Shown piece after piece: positions 41,997 to 55,300 of a stretch of 64,000 nucleotides of DNA (positions are counted from its first letter, which is position 1; every line of letters starts with the position of its first letter). The notes beneath the pieces were generated by a model. The model ran no database searches. It was not told the origin of the DNA and worked only from the letters and a program-made list of their open reading frames with translations. The stretch is from Planctomycetota bacterium. GTDB lineage: Bacteria > Planctomycetota > B15-G4 > SIAN01. The position numbers and the translations under genes are program-made. The DNA lies in the NCBI GenBank assembly GCA_028289345.1, contig JANQQL010000031.1, positions 1-64,000 on the forward strand, in the 5' to 3' direction.

Positions 41997-44045
41997 TCAA
42001 AACGACAGCTGCTTGGCAATCGCATCCGGGACCGGCGCGTAGCTGGCGGGAGCGACGCTGAATGTGGCCCTCCCTTGCGACATGGATCGAAGCGCCGTCG
42101 AGTAGCCGAAGATCTCTGCCAGAGGCACGGCGCCGCTGATCGTGACCGGGTCCTGGAGCGAATCCATGTTGTTGACCCGCCCCCGTCGAATGTTGAGGTC
42201 CGCCATCACGGCCTTCGTAAACTCCTGCGGAGTCTCGACTTCGAAATCCATGATCGGCTCGAGGATGACCACCCCGGCAGCTGTCATGGCCTCTTCAAAG
42301 GCCTTGGCCGTGGCGGCAGCGAGGGCCATCTCCGATGTCTCCCCCTCTCGTACCTCCCCACCGATGATCTCGACTTTGACGCGCACGATCGCGTAACCCA
42401 GGTCGAGCCCGGACTTCAGAGCGGCGGTTGCCGACTGCTCAATCCCGACCCAAAAAGCCTTGGGGACCACCGCGGGGTCGAGAGAGAGCTCGACCGTTGG
42501 CGCCAACTCCTCCTGAGGCGACACCCGCAGCTGGATCGCCCCGAAGTGAGCCTTGGTTCCGATCTGACGCTCGAATACCGACGTCTGCTCGGCCGGGGCG
42601 GCAATGGTCTGGCGATAGGCGACCCGGGGCTTGCCCAGGCGTGCAGGCACCTTGAATTCGCTGGTGAGCCGATTGCCCAGGATCTCCAGGTGGAGCTCCC
42701 CCATCCCACGCACCACGGCTTGGCCGGTCTCTCCGTTGATCTCGTACTGAAACGTCGGGTCGTCCCGCGCCAGGATTCGCAGAGCCTGGTCCAAGGCATC
42801 GCGGTCGGCGGCGGTGCGCGGCTCGATCGACATGGTGAGCACCGTCTCAGGAAACACCATGCCTTCCAGCAGGACGGAACGAGCCTTCTTGCACAGGGTG
42901 TCGCCGGTGCTGGTGTGGTGCAAACCGACGATCGCCACGATCTCTCCGGGGCCGGCCGCCTCCACCTGGTCCCGCTCGTCCGCATGCATCACGAACAGTC
43001 GACCGGTGCGCTCGACCTTGCCGACCCTCGGATTGAAGACCTGATCGCCCTGGCGCAGCGTTCCCGAGTAGTTTCGGACGAAAGTGAGATCACCGTGGCG
43101 ATCGTGGACGGTCTTGAAGGCCAGGGCCAAAAGATCTCCCTTGGGCTCCGGGGCAAAGGACTCCTCCCCCTTGCCGTCCACTCTCTCCGCGCGGACCGAC
43201 CCGATGTCGGCCGGGGAAGGCAGCAGATCGACCACGGCGTCCAAAACCGGTTGCACTCCCTTGTTCTTGAGTGCACTGCCCGCGAACACCGGCACCAAGT
43301 GGCGAGCCAGCACCCCAGCGCGGAGCGTGTTCCGGATCATTTCTTCGGGGACAGGCTTCTCCTCGACGACGAGCTCGAGCAGCTCTTCGTCCTCCGTGGC
43401 CAAGGCCTCCAGCAACTCGTGCCGGGCAAGCTGCACGTGGTCCAGCTCGTCCTCCGGGATTTCGGTCTCCTCGACCCGCGCCCCCTTGTCTTCTTCGGGG
43501 AACCGGAGCGCCACCATGCGAATCAGGTCGAACACGCCCTGGTGTTCTCGCTCGAGTCCCCACGGGATCTGAACGGGAACAGCATTGGCGCCCAAGCGGT
43601 CGCGGATCGATTGCACTGCGGCCTCGAAATTCGCACCCGTTCGGTCCAACTTGTTCACGAACGCGATGCGCGGAACTCGATAGCGATCGGCCTGCTTCCA
43701 AACGGTTTCCGACTGCGCTTGCACGCCAGCGACGCCGCAGAACACTCCGACGGCCCCGTCCAAGACGCGCAGGGCACGCTCGACCTCGGCTGTGAAATCC
43801 ACATGTCCGGGAGTGTCAATCAGATTGATGCGGTGCTTGCGCCAAGCGCAGGTGGTCGCTGCGGACGTGATGGTGATTCCCCGAGATTGCTCTTCCTCGA
43901 GGTAATCCATCTTGGCCGTGCCCTCATCGACGTTGCCGATGCGGTGCTCTTTTTGGGTGTAGTAGAGGATCCGCTCGCTGAGGGTTGTCTTGCCCGCGTC
44001 GATGTGGGCGATGATCCCAATGTTCCGAATGCGTGCGAGATCCAC
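41997..44045 (-). CDS. fusA: Elongation factor G
   Basis: EF-G drives translocation with GTP hydrolysis. The 682-residue protein has all five domains: G1 AHIDAGKT at about 13-20, the QSRGITITSAATT switch I, DTPGH, NKLD, and the domain IV tip DLNIRRGRVNNMD. The opening IGNVDEGTAKMDYLEEEQSRG differs from the common [21 protein letters not shown]. That hints at one of the paired EF-G types reported in planctomycetes and spirochaetes; which of the two cannot be settled here. The start is GTG. Position after rpsG matches the classical str operon. Confidence 0.94.
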   Translation of the reverse strand: MDLARIRNIGIIAHIDAGKTTLSERILYYTQKEHRIGNVDEGTAKMDYLEEEQSRGITITSAATTCAWRKHRINLIDTPGHVDFTAEVERALRVLDGAVGVFCGVAGVQAQSETVWKQADRYRVPRIAFVNKLDRTGANFEAAVQSIRDRLGANAVPVQIPWGLEREHQGVFDLIRMVALRFPEEDKGARVEETEIPEDELDHVQLARHELLEALATEDEELLELVVEEKPVPEEMIRNTLRAGVLARHLVPVFAGSALKNKGVQPVLDAVVDLLPSPADIGSVRAERVDGKGEESFAPEPKGDLLALAFKTVHDRHGDLTFVRNYSGTLRQGDQVFNPRVGKVERTGRLFVMHADERDQVEAAGPGEIVAIVGLHHTSTGDTLCKKARSVLLEGMVFPETVLTMSIEPRTAADRDALDQALRILARDDPTFQYEINGETGQAVVRGMGELHLEILGNRLTSEFKVPARLGKPRVAYRQTIAAPAEQTSVFERQIGTKAHFGAIQLRVSPQEELAPTVELSLDPAVVPKAFWVGIEQSATAALKSGLDLGYAIVRVKVEIIGGEVREGETSEMALAAATAKAFEEAMTAAGVVILEPIMDFEVETPQEFTKAVMADLNIRRGRVNNMDSLQDPVTISGAVPLAEIFGYSTALRSMSQGRATFSVAPASYAPVPDAIAKQLSF

Positions 44046-44118
44046 GGCAGAACCCCGTGTTGGGTGACTAAAGAAGGCTGGGACGGGGACCCAAGGAGAA
44101 TCCGAGAGGCAGGGCTAC

Positions 44119-44592
44119 CTACCAGGCAAAGTGGGCGAAGGCCTCGTTGGCCTCGGCCATTTTGTGAGTGTTCTCGCGCTTGGTGTAGGACGCGCCCTGC
44201 TTGTTGAAGGCATCGAACAGCTCTTCGGCGAGACGCTTGGCCATCGGCTTGCCCCGCTTGGCCCGAGTGGCGTCGATGATCCAGCGAATGGCGAGACTCT
44301 GCTGACGAGCCCGCTTCACTTCGTGGGGAACCTGCAGAGTTGCGCCACCCACACGCTTGGATCGCACTTCCACCATTGGCTTGATGTTATTCAGCGCCGT
44401 GTTGAACACGTCGATGGGCTCTTCGCCCGGGATCTTGCTGCGGAGCAGTTCGAGTGCATCGTAGAAGATCTTCTGCGCCGTGGTCTTCTTGCCATCGAGC
44501 ATCAGGCAATTGACGAATCGGGACACGAGCTTGCTGTTATGAATCGGATCCGGCTGCAGGTAGTGCTCGGTGGATTCGTACTTGCGAGGCAT
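44119..44592 (-). CDS. rpsG: 30S ribosomal protein S7
   Basis: A 157-residue S7, which organises the 30S head. It starts MPRKYESTEHYLQPDPIHNS and contains FVNCLMLDGKKTTAQKIFYDAL, the VGGATLQVPHEV beta-hairpin and ANEAFAHFAW at the end. An upstream in-frame extension to 44628 has no ribosome-binding site and is not used. Confidence 0.97.
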   Translation of the reverse strand: MPRKYESTEHYLQPDPIHNSKLVSRFVNCLMLDGKKTTAQKIFYDALELLRSKIPGEEPIDVFNTALNNIKPMVEVRSKRVGGATLQVPHEVKRARQQSLAIRWIIDATRAKRGKPMAKRLAEELFDAFNKQGASYTKRENTHKMAEANEAFAHFAW

Positions 44593-44721
44593 TGCTGTTT
44601 TCTCCGGCGCCCGAGGAAGGGCGTTCAACTTCTGGGTCGATCAGTACTCGAATCAGGAAGGATCAGAAACGTCTGCGGGGCGTGAACTCACCGGCGAACC
44701 GGCTCGTCACGGCCATCCGGA

Positions 44722-45096
44722 TCAAGCCTTCGGCTTCTTGCCGCCGTACTTGGAACGTCCCTGCTTGCGATCGCTGACCCCGGCGGTGTCGAGCACACCA
44801 CGCAGCACGTGGTAGCGAACACCCGGCAGGTCGCGAACACGGCCACCGCGAATCAACACGATGGAGTGTTCCTGCAGGTTGTGGCCGACTCCCGGGATGT
44901 ACGCGGTCACTTCCTGCCCGGTCACCAACTTGACGCGGGCGATCTTGCGCAGCGCCGAGTTCGGTTTCTTGGGAGTCTGGGTCTTGACCTGGGTGCACAC
45001 CCCGCGCTTCTGAGGGCACTCACGCATCGCGGGCGCCTTGCTCTTCTTGATCTTCGCCTTGCGCCCTTTGCGCACCAACTGATTGATCGTCGGCAT
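44722..45096 (-). CDS. rpsL: 30S ribosomal protein S12
   Basis: A 124-residue S12 of the decoding centre, colinear with E. coli S12 without gaps. Lys43 in TPKKPNSALRK is retained. Residue 88, lysine in E. coli (GRVKDLPGVR), is arginine here (GRVRDLPGVR; codon CGC at 44835-44833). In E. coli and mycobacteria K88R is a known streptomycin-resistance change, so a naturally streptomycin-tolerant ribosome is possible. It begins the str section, 189 bases after rpoC. Confidence 0.96.
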   Translation of the reverse strand: MPTINQLVRKGRKAKIKKSKAPAMRECPQKRGVCTQVKTQTPKKPNSALRKIARVKLVTGQEVTAYIPGVGHNLQEHSIVLIRGGRVRDLPGVRYHVLRGVLDTAGVSDRKQGRSKYGGKKPKA

Positions 45097-45113
45097 CCTG
45101 TCGACTTCCTTTT

Positions 45114-45156
45114 CGGTACTTGGATCGTCTGCGGTACTAAGATCGTCTGCAGTACT
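45114..45156. repeat. 18-base tandem repeat upstream of rpsL
   Basis: Two copies of CGGTACTnnGATCGTCTG lie head to tail (45114-45131 and 45132-45149), followed by a third start, CAGTACT. The repeat ends 17 bases before the rpsL start codon on the transcribed side, so it sits in the rpoC-rpsL spacer near the ribosome-binding site. The remaining spacer to rpoC shows nothing recognisable. Confidence 0.65.
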
Positions 45157-45285
45157 TCATCCCGCGGATACTTCCACGGGTGGTGACGTCCTGGACCTCT
45201 GTTCGGGATGCCCAGGGGAATCCGGTAGTGAACCACTTTCCCCGAGGACTTTCAATCCCGCAGTCTCGGGGTCCGCGCCCTGTGG

Positions 45286-48200
45286 TCAGGCCACTTGGCT
45301 CGGGGTCGAACCCTCCTCCGCTTCGTGATCGTCTCCCGCCAGGTCGAGAGTCGGCTCGTTCACCTTCACTCGAGACTGGTGATAGAACTTGAACCCCGTT
45401 CCGGTCGGCACCAGGTGCCCCAGAATCACGTTCTCCTTCAGCCCCACCAGCTCGTCTCGCTTGCCAGCAATGGCCGCTTCCGTGAGGACCTTGGTGGTCT
45501 CCTGGAACGACGCCGCCGAAATCAGCGAATCCGACTGTAGGGAAGCCTTGGTGATTCCGAGGAGAACCGGTTCGCCCGTCGAGGGCTGCTTCTTCTCCTT
45601 GCGCATCCGCTCGTTGGTTGTGCGGAACGTGAACTTGTCCACCAGGGAGCCCGGCAGGAAGTCGGTGTCGCCCGGATCGTCGACCCGCACCTTGCGCATC
45701 ATCTGATTGACGATGACTTCGATGTGCTTGTCGTCGATGGTCACGCCCTGGGAGCGATACACCGCCTGCACCTCGCGGAGCAGATAGTTCTGCAGCTCCT
45801 CCTCCCCCTTGATGCGCAGCAGATCTTGAGGCACCAGCGGCCCTTCGATCAATGCGTCGCCGGCCTTCACCCGGTCCTTGGAACGAACCATGAAGTGACT
45901 GCCGTGAGGGATCAGATGCTCGTGAGGCTCGACGCCCTCGGCATCCGGGTGCACCAAGATGGTTCGCTTGCCTCGCTTGCGCTCCTTGACCAACTCGACG
46001 GCACCGTCGATTTCGGCCATGACCGCGGGCTCCTTCGGCTTGCGCGCCTCGAAGATCTCGGTGACTCGCGGCAGACCACCGGTGATGTCCTGGGTTCCAG
46101 ACACTGCCTTCTCGGTCTTCGCCAGCAACGTTCCGACGGAAATCGGATCCCCGTCTGCCACCTCAATGTAGGCCCGCTCCGGGAGCGGATGACTGTCCAG
46201 GAGTTGGCCGTTCTCGTCTTCGATGAGCAGCTCGGGATGCTGATCGCCCTTGTGTTCGATCACCATCAAGCGCAGGTTGCCGCCGGTGTCCTTCTCTTCT
46301 TTCACCGTCTTGCCTTCGACGATGTCCTTGAAGCGAACCACACCGTCTCGGTCGGAGAAGATCGGGCTGTGATGCGGGTCCCATTTGGCGAGGATCGTTC
46401 CCGCCTTGACCTTCTTCTTGTCTTCCACCTGGATCTGGGCACCGATCGGAATCGGGTAACGATCCAGCTCGCGGCCCTTGTCGTCTTCGAGAATCAGTTC
46501 GCCATGGCGGTCCAGAATGACCGTCGCGCCTTCCTGATTTTTGACCGCTCGAACGTTGCCGTACTGAATGATGCCGTCGCGCTTGGCTTTGACGTCGGAA
46601 ACGGTCAGCTCGCGAGAGGCAATGCCGCCGATGTGGAAGGTCCGCATGGTGAGCTGGGTTCCCGGCTCACCAATCGACTGAGCGGCGATGATGCCGACCG
46701 CCAATCCCAACTCGACTTTGTCGCCCCGAGCCAGGTCCATGCCATAGCAGTTTTGGCAGCAGCCAAGAGCGGCTTCACAAGTCAGCGGACTGCGGACGCG
46801 AATCTTCTCGTAGCCAAGGCCTTCGATCTTCTTCGCGGCCTCTTCGGTGATGACGTCATTCTCGCGAACCACCACTTCGTCAGTCACCACGTCGCGAATG
46901 GTGTCGCGCGCGACACGGCCACGCACCAAGCGCCACAGCGGGACCTCGACTCGGTCGCCCTTGTAGATCGTGGCTTTCGAGACCCCGCCGATGGTTCCGC
47001 AATCCTCCACGGTGACCACCACGTTCTGGGCCACATCGGCCAGCTTCCGGGTGAGGTAACCCGAGTCGGCGGTCTTCAGCGCCGTGTCGGCCAACCCCTT
47101 TCGTGCGCCGTGGGTCGAAGAGAAGTACTCCAGAACGCGCAGCCCTTCTCGGAAATTCGCGCGAATCGGTGCCTCGATGATCTCGCCGTTCGGCTTGGCC
47201 ATCAGACCACGCATGCCTGCCAACTGTCGAATCTGTTCGACGCTACCACGCGCACCGGACTCGACCATGACGAAGATTGGATTCAGGTAGCCCTGGACCC
47301 GCTCGTCTTCTTGAAGCCCGCGCATCATTTCTTCACCGATGCGTTCGCGAGCATGAGTCCACAAGTCGATGACCTGGTTGTAACGCTCGCCGTCGGTGAT
47401 CACGCCCTTCTGGAACTGCTTTTCGACGCTGTCCACCTGGGCATCGGCTTGGGCAAGGATGTTGTCCTTGTCGTCAGGGATCAACAGGTCAGAGGTCGCA
47501 AAGCTCAACCCAGCCAAGGTTGCCGACTTGAAGCCGAGGGCCTTGAGTCGGTCCAGAAGGATCACGGTCTTCTCGTGACCCACTTCCTTGAAGGTCTCTT
47601 CGATGACCCGCGCGATGCCCTTCTTGTCGAGGGCCATGTTGTAGAAGATCGTTTCGAGCGGAAGGATGTCGTTGAACACCACGCGTCCCGCCGTGGTTTC
47701 CACGACCTTGCCGTCGGTCTTGCTGTCGCCGTCCTTGCTGCGCAGGACGCGATCGGCAGGCAGGCGAACCTTGATCCGCGCATGCAATGAGATCTTGTTG
47801 TCGGCGTAGGCACGGAACACTTCCAGCTCGTCCTGGAAGACCTTGCCCTCCCCCACGGCCCCAGGGATCTCGGTCGTCAGGTAGTAGCAACCAAGCACGA
47901 TGTCCTGGGTCGGGGTGATGATCGGACCGCCGTGAGCGGGCGAGAAAATGTTGTTCGGCGCCATCATCAGCGTCGCGGCTTCCACCTGAGCTTCGAACGA
48001 AAGCGGCAAGTGAACGGCCATCTGGTCGCCATCGAAGTCGGCGTTGAATCCAGCGCAGACCAGCGGGTGGATCTTGATCGCGTTGCCTTCGATCAGCACC
48101 GGCTGGAACGCCTGGATCCCGACCCGGTGAAGGGTCGGAGCACGGTTGGCCAGCACCGGGTGATTCTTGATCACCTCTTCGAGGATGTCCCAGACTTCAG

Positions 48201-49398
48201 GGTCCTTGCGGTCCAGCATCTTCTTCGCGCTCTTGATGGTGTCGGCATAGCCGAGTTCCTTCAATCGGCGAATGATGAACGGCTGGAACAGCTCGAGGGC
48301 AATCTTCTTCGGCAACCCGCACTGATGCAGGTCCAGCTCCGGCCCGACCACGATGACCGAACGGGCCGAGTAGTCGACGCGCTTGCCCAGCAGGTTCTCG
48401 CGGAAGCGCCCCTGCTTCCCCTTGATCATGTCGGTCAGGGACTTCAGCGGTCGATTGGAAGTGCCGAGCACCGGACGACGGCAGCGGCCGTTGTCGAACA
48501 GCGCATCGACCGACTGCTGCAACATGCGCTTCTCGTTGCGGATGATCACTTCCGGCGCGTTCAGGTCGAGCAGCTTCTTGAGACGGTTGTTTCGGTTGAT
48601 CAACCGTCGATACAGGTCGTTCAAGTCGGACGTGGCGAAGTTGCCGCTCTCCAACAAGACCAACGGACGCAGGTCCGGAGGGATGACGGGAATGACGTCC
48701 AGAATCATCCACTCGGGCTTGTTGGGCGAGTCGCGCAGCAGCTCCACGGTGCGCAGACGCTTGATGATGTCCTTCTTGCGCTGCTTGCTGCGCGTGGTCT
48801 TGAGCTCTTCGCGAAGCTCCGTCGACAGGCTTGCCAAGTCCAGGAGCTGAAGGAGTTTGCGGACCGCCTCCGCACCCATGTCGGCTTCGAAGTTGTCGCC
48901 GTAGACCTGTCGGGCCTGACGGTACTCCTCTTCGAGGAGCAACTGGCCCGATTTGAGGGGCGTCGTTCCGCCATCGATGACGATGTATTCCTGGAAGTAA
49001 ATCACCTTGTCCAGGGACGACACTTTGATGTCCAACAGGTTGCCAATGCGCGAAGGCATGGCCTTGAAGAACCAGATATGGGCAACCGGGGCGGCCAGGT
49101 TGATGTGGCCCATGCGCTTGCGACGCACCTTGGAGTGGGTGACCTGCACGCCGCAGCGATCGCACACGATGTTGCGATGTTTGATGCCCTTGTACTTCCC
49201 GCAGAAGCACTCCCAGTCCCGGGTCGGGCCGAAGATCTTCTCACAGAACAGACCGTCCTTTTCGGGGCGGTAGGTCCGGTAGTTGATCGTCTCTGGCTTT
49301 TTGACCTCGCCATACGACCAGCCGCGGATGTCTTCCGGAGAAGCCAGCCGAATCGTGACGGAGGCGTAGTCATTCACTCGGTGAAAGACGTCAAGCAT
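45286..49398 (-). CDS. rpoC: RNA polymerase beta' subunit
   Basis: A 1370-residue beta' subunit. The N-terminal zinc ribbon (CFCGKYKGIKHRNIVCDRCG, around residues 65-85) is complete. The catalytic NADFDGDQ lies at 452-459 with the three magnesium aspartates D454, D456 and D458. The second zinc site (CEAALGCCQNCYG) and the trigger-loop region with the GEPGTQLTMRTFHIGG motif follow. Length is close to E. coli RpoC (1407), and no split or large insertion is evident. It follows rpoB after 51 bases. Confidence 0.97.
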   Translation of the reverse strand: MLDVFHRVNDYASVTIRLASPEDIRGWSYGEVKKPETINYRTYRPEKDGLFCEKIFGPTRDWECFCGKYKGIKHRNIVCDRCGVQVTHSKVRRKRMGHINLAAPVAHIWFFKAMPSRIGNLLDIKVSSLDKVIYFQEYIVIDGGTTPLKSGQLLLEEEYRQARQVYGDNFEADMGAEAVRKLLQLLDLASLSTELREELKTTRSKQRKKDIIKRLRTVELLRDSPNKPEWMILDVIPVIPPDLRPLVLLESGNFATSDLNDLYRRLINRNNRLKKLLDLNAPEVIIRNEKRMLQQSVDALFDNGRCRRPVLGTSNRPLKSLTDMIKGKQGRFRENLLGKRVDYSARSVIVVGPELDLHQCGLPKKIALELFQPFIIRRLKELGYADTIKSAKKMLDRKDPEVWDILEEVIKNHPVLANRAPTLHRVGIQAFQPVLIEGNAIKIHPLVCAGFNADFDGDQMAVHLPLSFEAQVEAATLMMAPNNIFSPAHGGPIITPTQDIVLGCYYLTTEIPGAVGEGKVFQDELEVFRAYADNKISLHARIKVRLPADRVLRSKDGDSKTDGKVVETTAGRVVFNDILPLETIFYNMALDKKGIARVIEETFKEVGHEKTVILLDRLKALGFKSATLAGLSFATSDLLIPDDKDNILAQADAQVDSVEKQFQKGVITDGERYNQVIDLWTHARERIGEEMMRGLQEDERVQGYLNPIFVMVESGARGSVEQIRQLAGMRGLMAKPNGEIIEAPIRANFREGLRVLEYFSSTHGARKGLADTALKTADSGYLTRKLADVAQNVVVTVEDCGTIGGVSKATIYKGDRVEVPLWRLVRGRVARDTIRDVVTDEVVVRENDVITEEAAKKIEGLGYEKIRVRSPLTCEAALGCCQNCYGMDLARGDKVELGLAVGIIAAQSIGEPGTQLTMRTFHIGGIASRELTVSDVKAKRDGIIQYGNVRAVKNQEGATVILDRHGELILEDDKGRELDRYPIPIGAQIQVEDKKKVKAGTILAKWDPHHSPIFSDRDGVVRFKDIVEGKTVKEEKDTGGNLRLMVIEHKGDQHPELLIEDENGQLLDSHPLPERAYIEVADGDPISVGTLLAKTEKAVSGTQDITGGLPRVTEIFEARKPKEPAVMAEIDGAVELVKERKRGKRTILVHPDAEGVEPHEHLIPHGSHFMVRSKDRVKAGDALIEGPLVPQDLLRIKGEEELQNYLLREVQAVYRSQGVTIDDKHIEVIVNQMMRKVRVDDPGDTDFLPGSLVDKFTFRTTNERMRKEKKQPSTGEPVLLGITKASLQSDSLISAASFQETTKVLTEAAIAGKRDELVGLKENVILGHLVPTGTGFKFYHQSRVKVNEPTLDLAGDDHEAEEGSTPSQVA

Positions 49399-49449
49399 GG
49401 ACGACTCCCTTCAAATCAGAAACCTGGTCTGCCATGGTCCGAGACAAGA

Positions 49450-53130
<3,681 letters not shown>

Positions 53131-53279
53131 GAAGCTCCTCACGGGATTGAATGGGCTAGGCGACGTGAGAACCCGCGGGGCTCAAGCTCCGCGATCTCAT
53201 GCGACGGCCTGGTCGCGGAGGGCAACTCCGGATGGTCGAGGAACACTCCGAGGGCACGGGACTCCATGGAAATGCGTTC

Positions 53280-53309
53280 GGCGGCGTCCCCCGAAACGAG
53301 GGAGCCGCC
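53280..53309 (-). terminator. Hairpin between rplL and rpoB, possible attenuator or processing site
   Basis: A GC-rich imperfect stem pairs GGCGGC with GCCGCC and, after one bulged G, TCCC with GGGA, around a 9-base loop. It lies 35 bases past the rplL stop within the 213-base gap to rpoB. E. coli has an attenuator and an RNase III site at the same place. No U-run follows here. Confidence 0.45.
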
Positions 53310-53343
53310 TCGCAAATCCTTGTCCGCGAATCGAAGAACGCGA

Positions 53344-53760
53344 CTACTTGATCGCAATCGTCGCTCCGACGTCTTCCAACTGCTTCTTGACGTCTTCGGC
53401 TTCGTCCTTGGAAACCCCTTCCTTGATCGGCTTGGGGGCCTCTTCGACAAGGGCCTTGGCTTCCTTGAGACCGAGGTTGGTGATGGCTCGCACCACTTTG
53501 ATGACCTGGATCTTCTTGTCGCCGCAGTTCTCGAGAACCACGTCGAAGGAGGTCTTCTCTTCGGCACCGCCACCGTCGCCGCCGCCACCACCGCCTGCCG
53601 CAGCCACTGCCACCGGCGCCGCCGCTTCGACGTCAAAGACGTCCTCGAAGTTCTTCTTGAACTCGGCGAGTTCGAGAACGGTCATCCCGGAGATCGCCGT
53701 CAGGACCTCCTTGGACTTCCCGTCAGGGAGTTCGTTGAGCCGTTCCATCACTTCCGACAT
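53344..53760 (-). CDS. rplL: 50S ribosomal protein L7/L12
   Basis: A 138-residue stalk protein. An N-terminal dimerisation helix pair (about 1-40) is followed by an Ala/Gly hinge (AAAPVAVAAAGGGGGG) longer than the E. coli one, and the C-terminal factor-binding domain with EKTSFDVVLENCGDKKIQVIK and LGLKEAKALVEEAPK. Confidence 0.97.
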   Translation of the reverse strand: MSEVMERLNELPDGKSKEVLTAISGMTVLELAEFKKNFEDVFDVEAAAPVAVAAAGGGGGGDGGGAEEKTSFDVVLENCGDKKIQVIKVVRAITNLGLKEAKALVEEAPKPIKEGVSKDEAEDVKKQLEDVGATIAIK

Positions 53761-53929
53761 TTGACCAACCTCCGCGTTCGCTGTTTCTCGACTCTTCAGT
53801 CGCTAGTTGTTGTGAGGATCGTTGTTCTTGGAATCAGGGGTGCTGCGTATCACGCTGTTCGTGGATGATTTCTTTCGTGAGTGCTCTGAGTGTCGCTCAG
53901 GAAGCAGCTCCTTGAGCGAGGCGCGGGGA

Positions 53930-54457
53930 TCAGCCCTCGCCGTCCTTCTTCTTGGCCAGCGCGTCCGCCAAGGCGGCGGGCGAGCGGAGCAGCGAGTTGA
54001 AGGCGGCCAAGCTGCCCGTGAGCGGCGCAATGATGGTGGCCAAGGTCTGGGCGAGCAGCGTCTGGCGATCCGGAATGCTGCGGAACTTTTCGACGTCCGC
54101 GGTCGGGATCACCTTGCGCTCAAAGATTCCCCCACGCACTTCGAGCTTGCCAGTCTTCTTGGCGAACTCGTGGATCAGTCGCGCAACGTCCGGAAGCCCT
54201 TCGCCTCCGTAGAACAGCGCCGTTTGACCAGTGATGACATCTTCGAGGCCGTTCTTCTCGAGATTCGCAGAGAGAACCTTGCGGGCCACGGAGTTCTTCA
54301 CCACGACCATTTCGATTTCTTGTTCGCGGGCCTTGGTACGAAGCTCGACCGTCTCTTCGACCGTCAAGCCGCGGAAACTGACAGCCACGAGGTCCGGGGT
54401 CTCGCCAAACCTGGCCCCGTACTCCTTGCTCATCGCAACATTGACTCGATTCGGCAT
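53930..54457 (-). CDS. rplJ: 50S ribosomal protein L10
   Basis: A 175-residue L10, the base of the L7/L12 stalk; in many bacteria it also represses the rplJL operon. It shows SFRGLTVEETVELRTKAREQ, VVKNSVARKVL and GQTALFYGGEG. The 169-base gap to rplL shows no strong hairpin that I can support. Confidence 0.96.
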   Translation of the reverse strand: MPNRVNVAMSKEYGARFGETPDLVAVSFRGLTVEETVELRTKAREQEIEMVVVKNSVARKVLSANLEKNGLEDVITGQTALFYGGEGLPDVARLIHEFAKKTGKLEVRGGIFERKVIPTADVEKFRSIPDRQTLLAQTLATIIAPLTGSLAAFNSLLRSPAALADALAKKKDGEG

Positions 54458-54539
54458 TTCCGTCAGTTCCTCGTTCCTACCTCAACATCCATACTTCCGT
54501 GGCCGCCCGCTTGGCACACCCGACCAGCAACTTCGCCCA

Positions 54540-55223
54540 TCAAACGCCTTCCAGGAACACGCTCGGTCCCATGGTCGTCGTCAAGGCCGTGGAAACGATG
54601 TAGGTGCCACGGGAAGCCGGCGGCTTCAGAGATTTCACGTAGTCCACCAAGGCCTGCACGTTGTCGGCAACCTTGTCCGCAGAAAAGGATCGCTTGCCCA
54701 CGGGAGCATGGACGATGCCACCGGCATCCGCACGAACGGTCACCTTCCCTGCCTTGAACTCCTTGACCGCATCTCCGACGTTGGGAGTGACGGTTCCGGC
54801 CTTCGGGGAAGGCATCTTCCCCTGCGGACCCAGCACGCGACCCAGCTTGCCGACCACCTTCATCATGTCCGGCGAGGCGATCACCACGTCGAAGTCCAGC
54901 CAGCCATCTTGAATCTTCTTCGCAAGTTCGTCCCCGCCGACTTCGGAGGCGCCTGCCGCTGTCGCTTGCTCAGCCTTGTCGCCCTGGGCGAAGCAGATCA
55001 CTCGCAATTCCCGACCAATGCCGTGGGGCAGGGACACCGCCCCGCGCACCATTTGGTCAGACTTCTTGACATCGATGCCGAGGCGAACTGCCACCTCGAA
55101 CGTCTCGTCGAACTTGGTGCCCTTGGTCTTCTGCAGCAACTCGACGGCTTCTTTGGAAGCCATGGGAGACTTGCCTTGAACCATCTCGTCGTTGTTCTTG
55201 ACGCGCTTGGATTTCTTCGCCAT
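54540..55223 (-). CDS. rplA: 50S ribosomal protein L1
   Basis: A 227-residue L1 of the mobile stalk at the E site. It shows TFEVAVRLGIDVKKSDQMVRG near the N-terminus, VIASPDMMKVVGKLGRVLGP, and GKVTVRADAGGIVHAPVGK. Placement after rplK is standard; L1 commonly represses its own rplKA message. Confidence 0.96.
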   Translation of the reverse strand: MAKKSKRVKNNDEMVQGKSPMASKEAVELLQKTKGTKFDETFEVAVRLGIDVKKSDQMVRGAVSLPHGIGRELRVICFAQGDKAEQATAAGASEVGGDELAKKIQDGWLDFDVVIASPDMMKVVGKLGRVLGPQGKMPSPKAGTVTPNVGDAVKEFKAGKVTVRADAGGIVHAPVGKRSFSADKVADNVQALVDYVKSLKPPASRGTYIVSTALTTTMGPSVFLEGV

Positions 55224-55300
55224 GGCCCGCTCGAGTCCTTACTTCCTGCCTTCCGACTTCTTGTTGTCTGATGCCAGCACCTATTGGTGCGTCCCGCCCT

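Noticed and set aside
41922..44207. A 761-codon open frame on the plus strand opposite fusA
   Set aside because: It is the antisense shadow of a GC-rich, strongly conserved gene; the product is low-complexity and matches no family.
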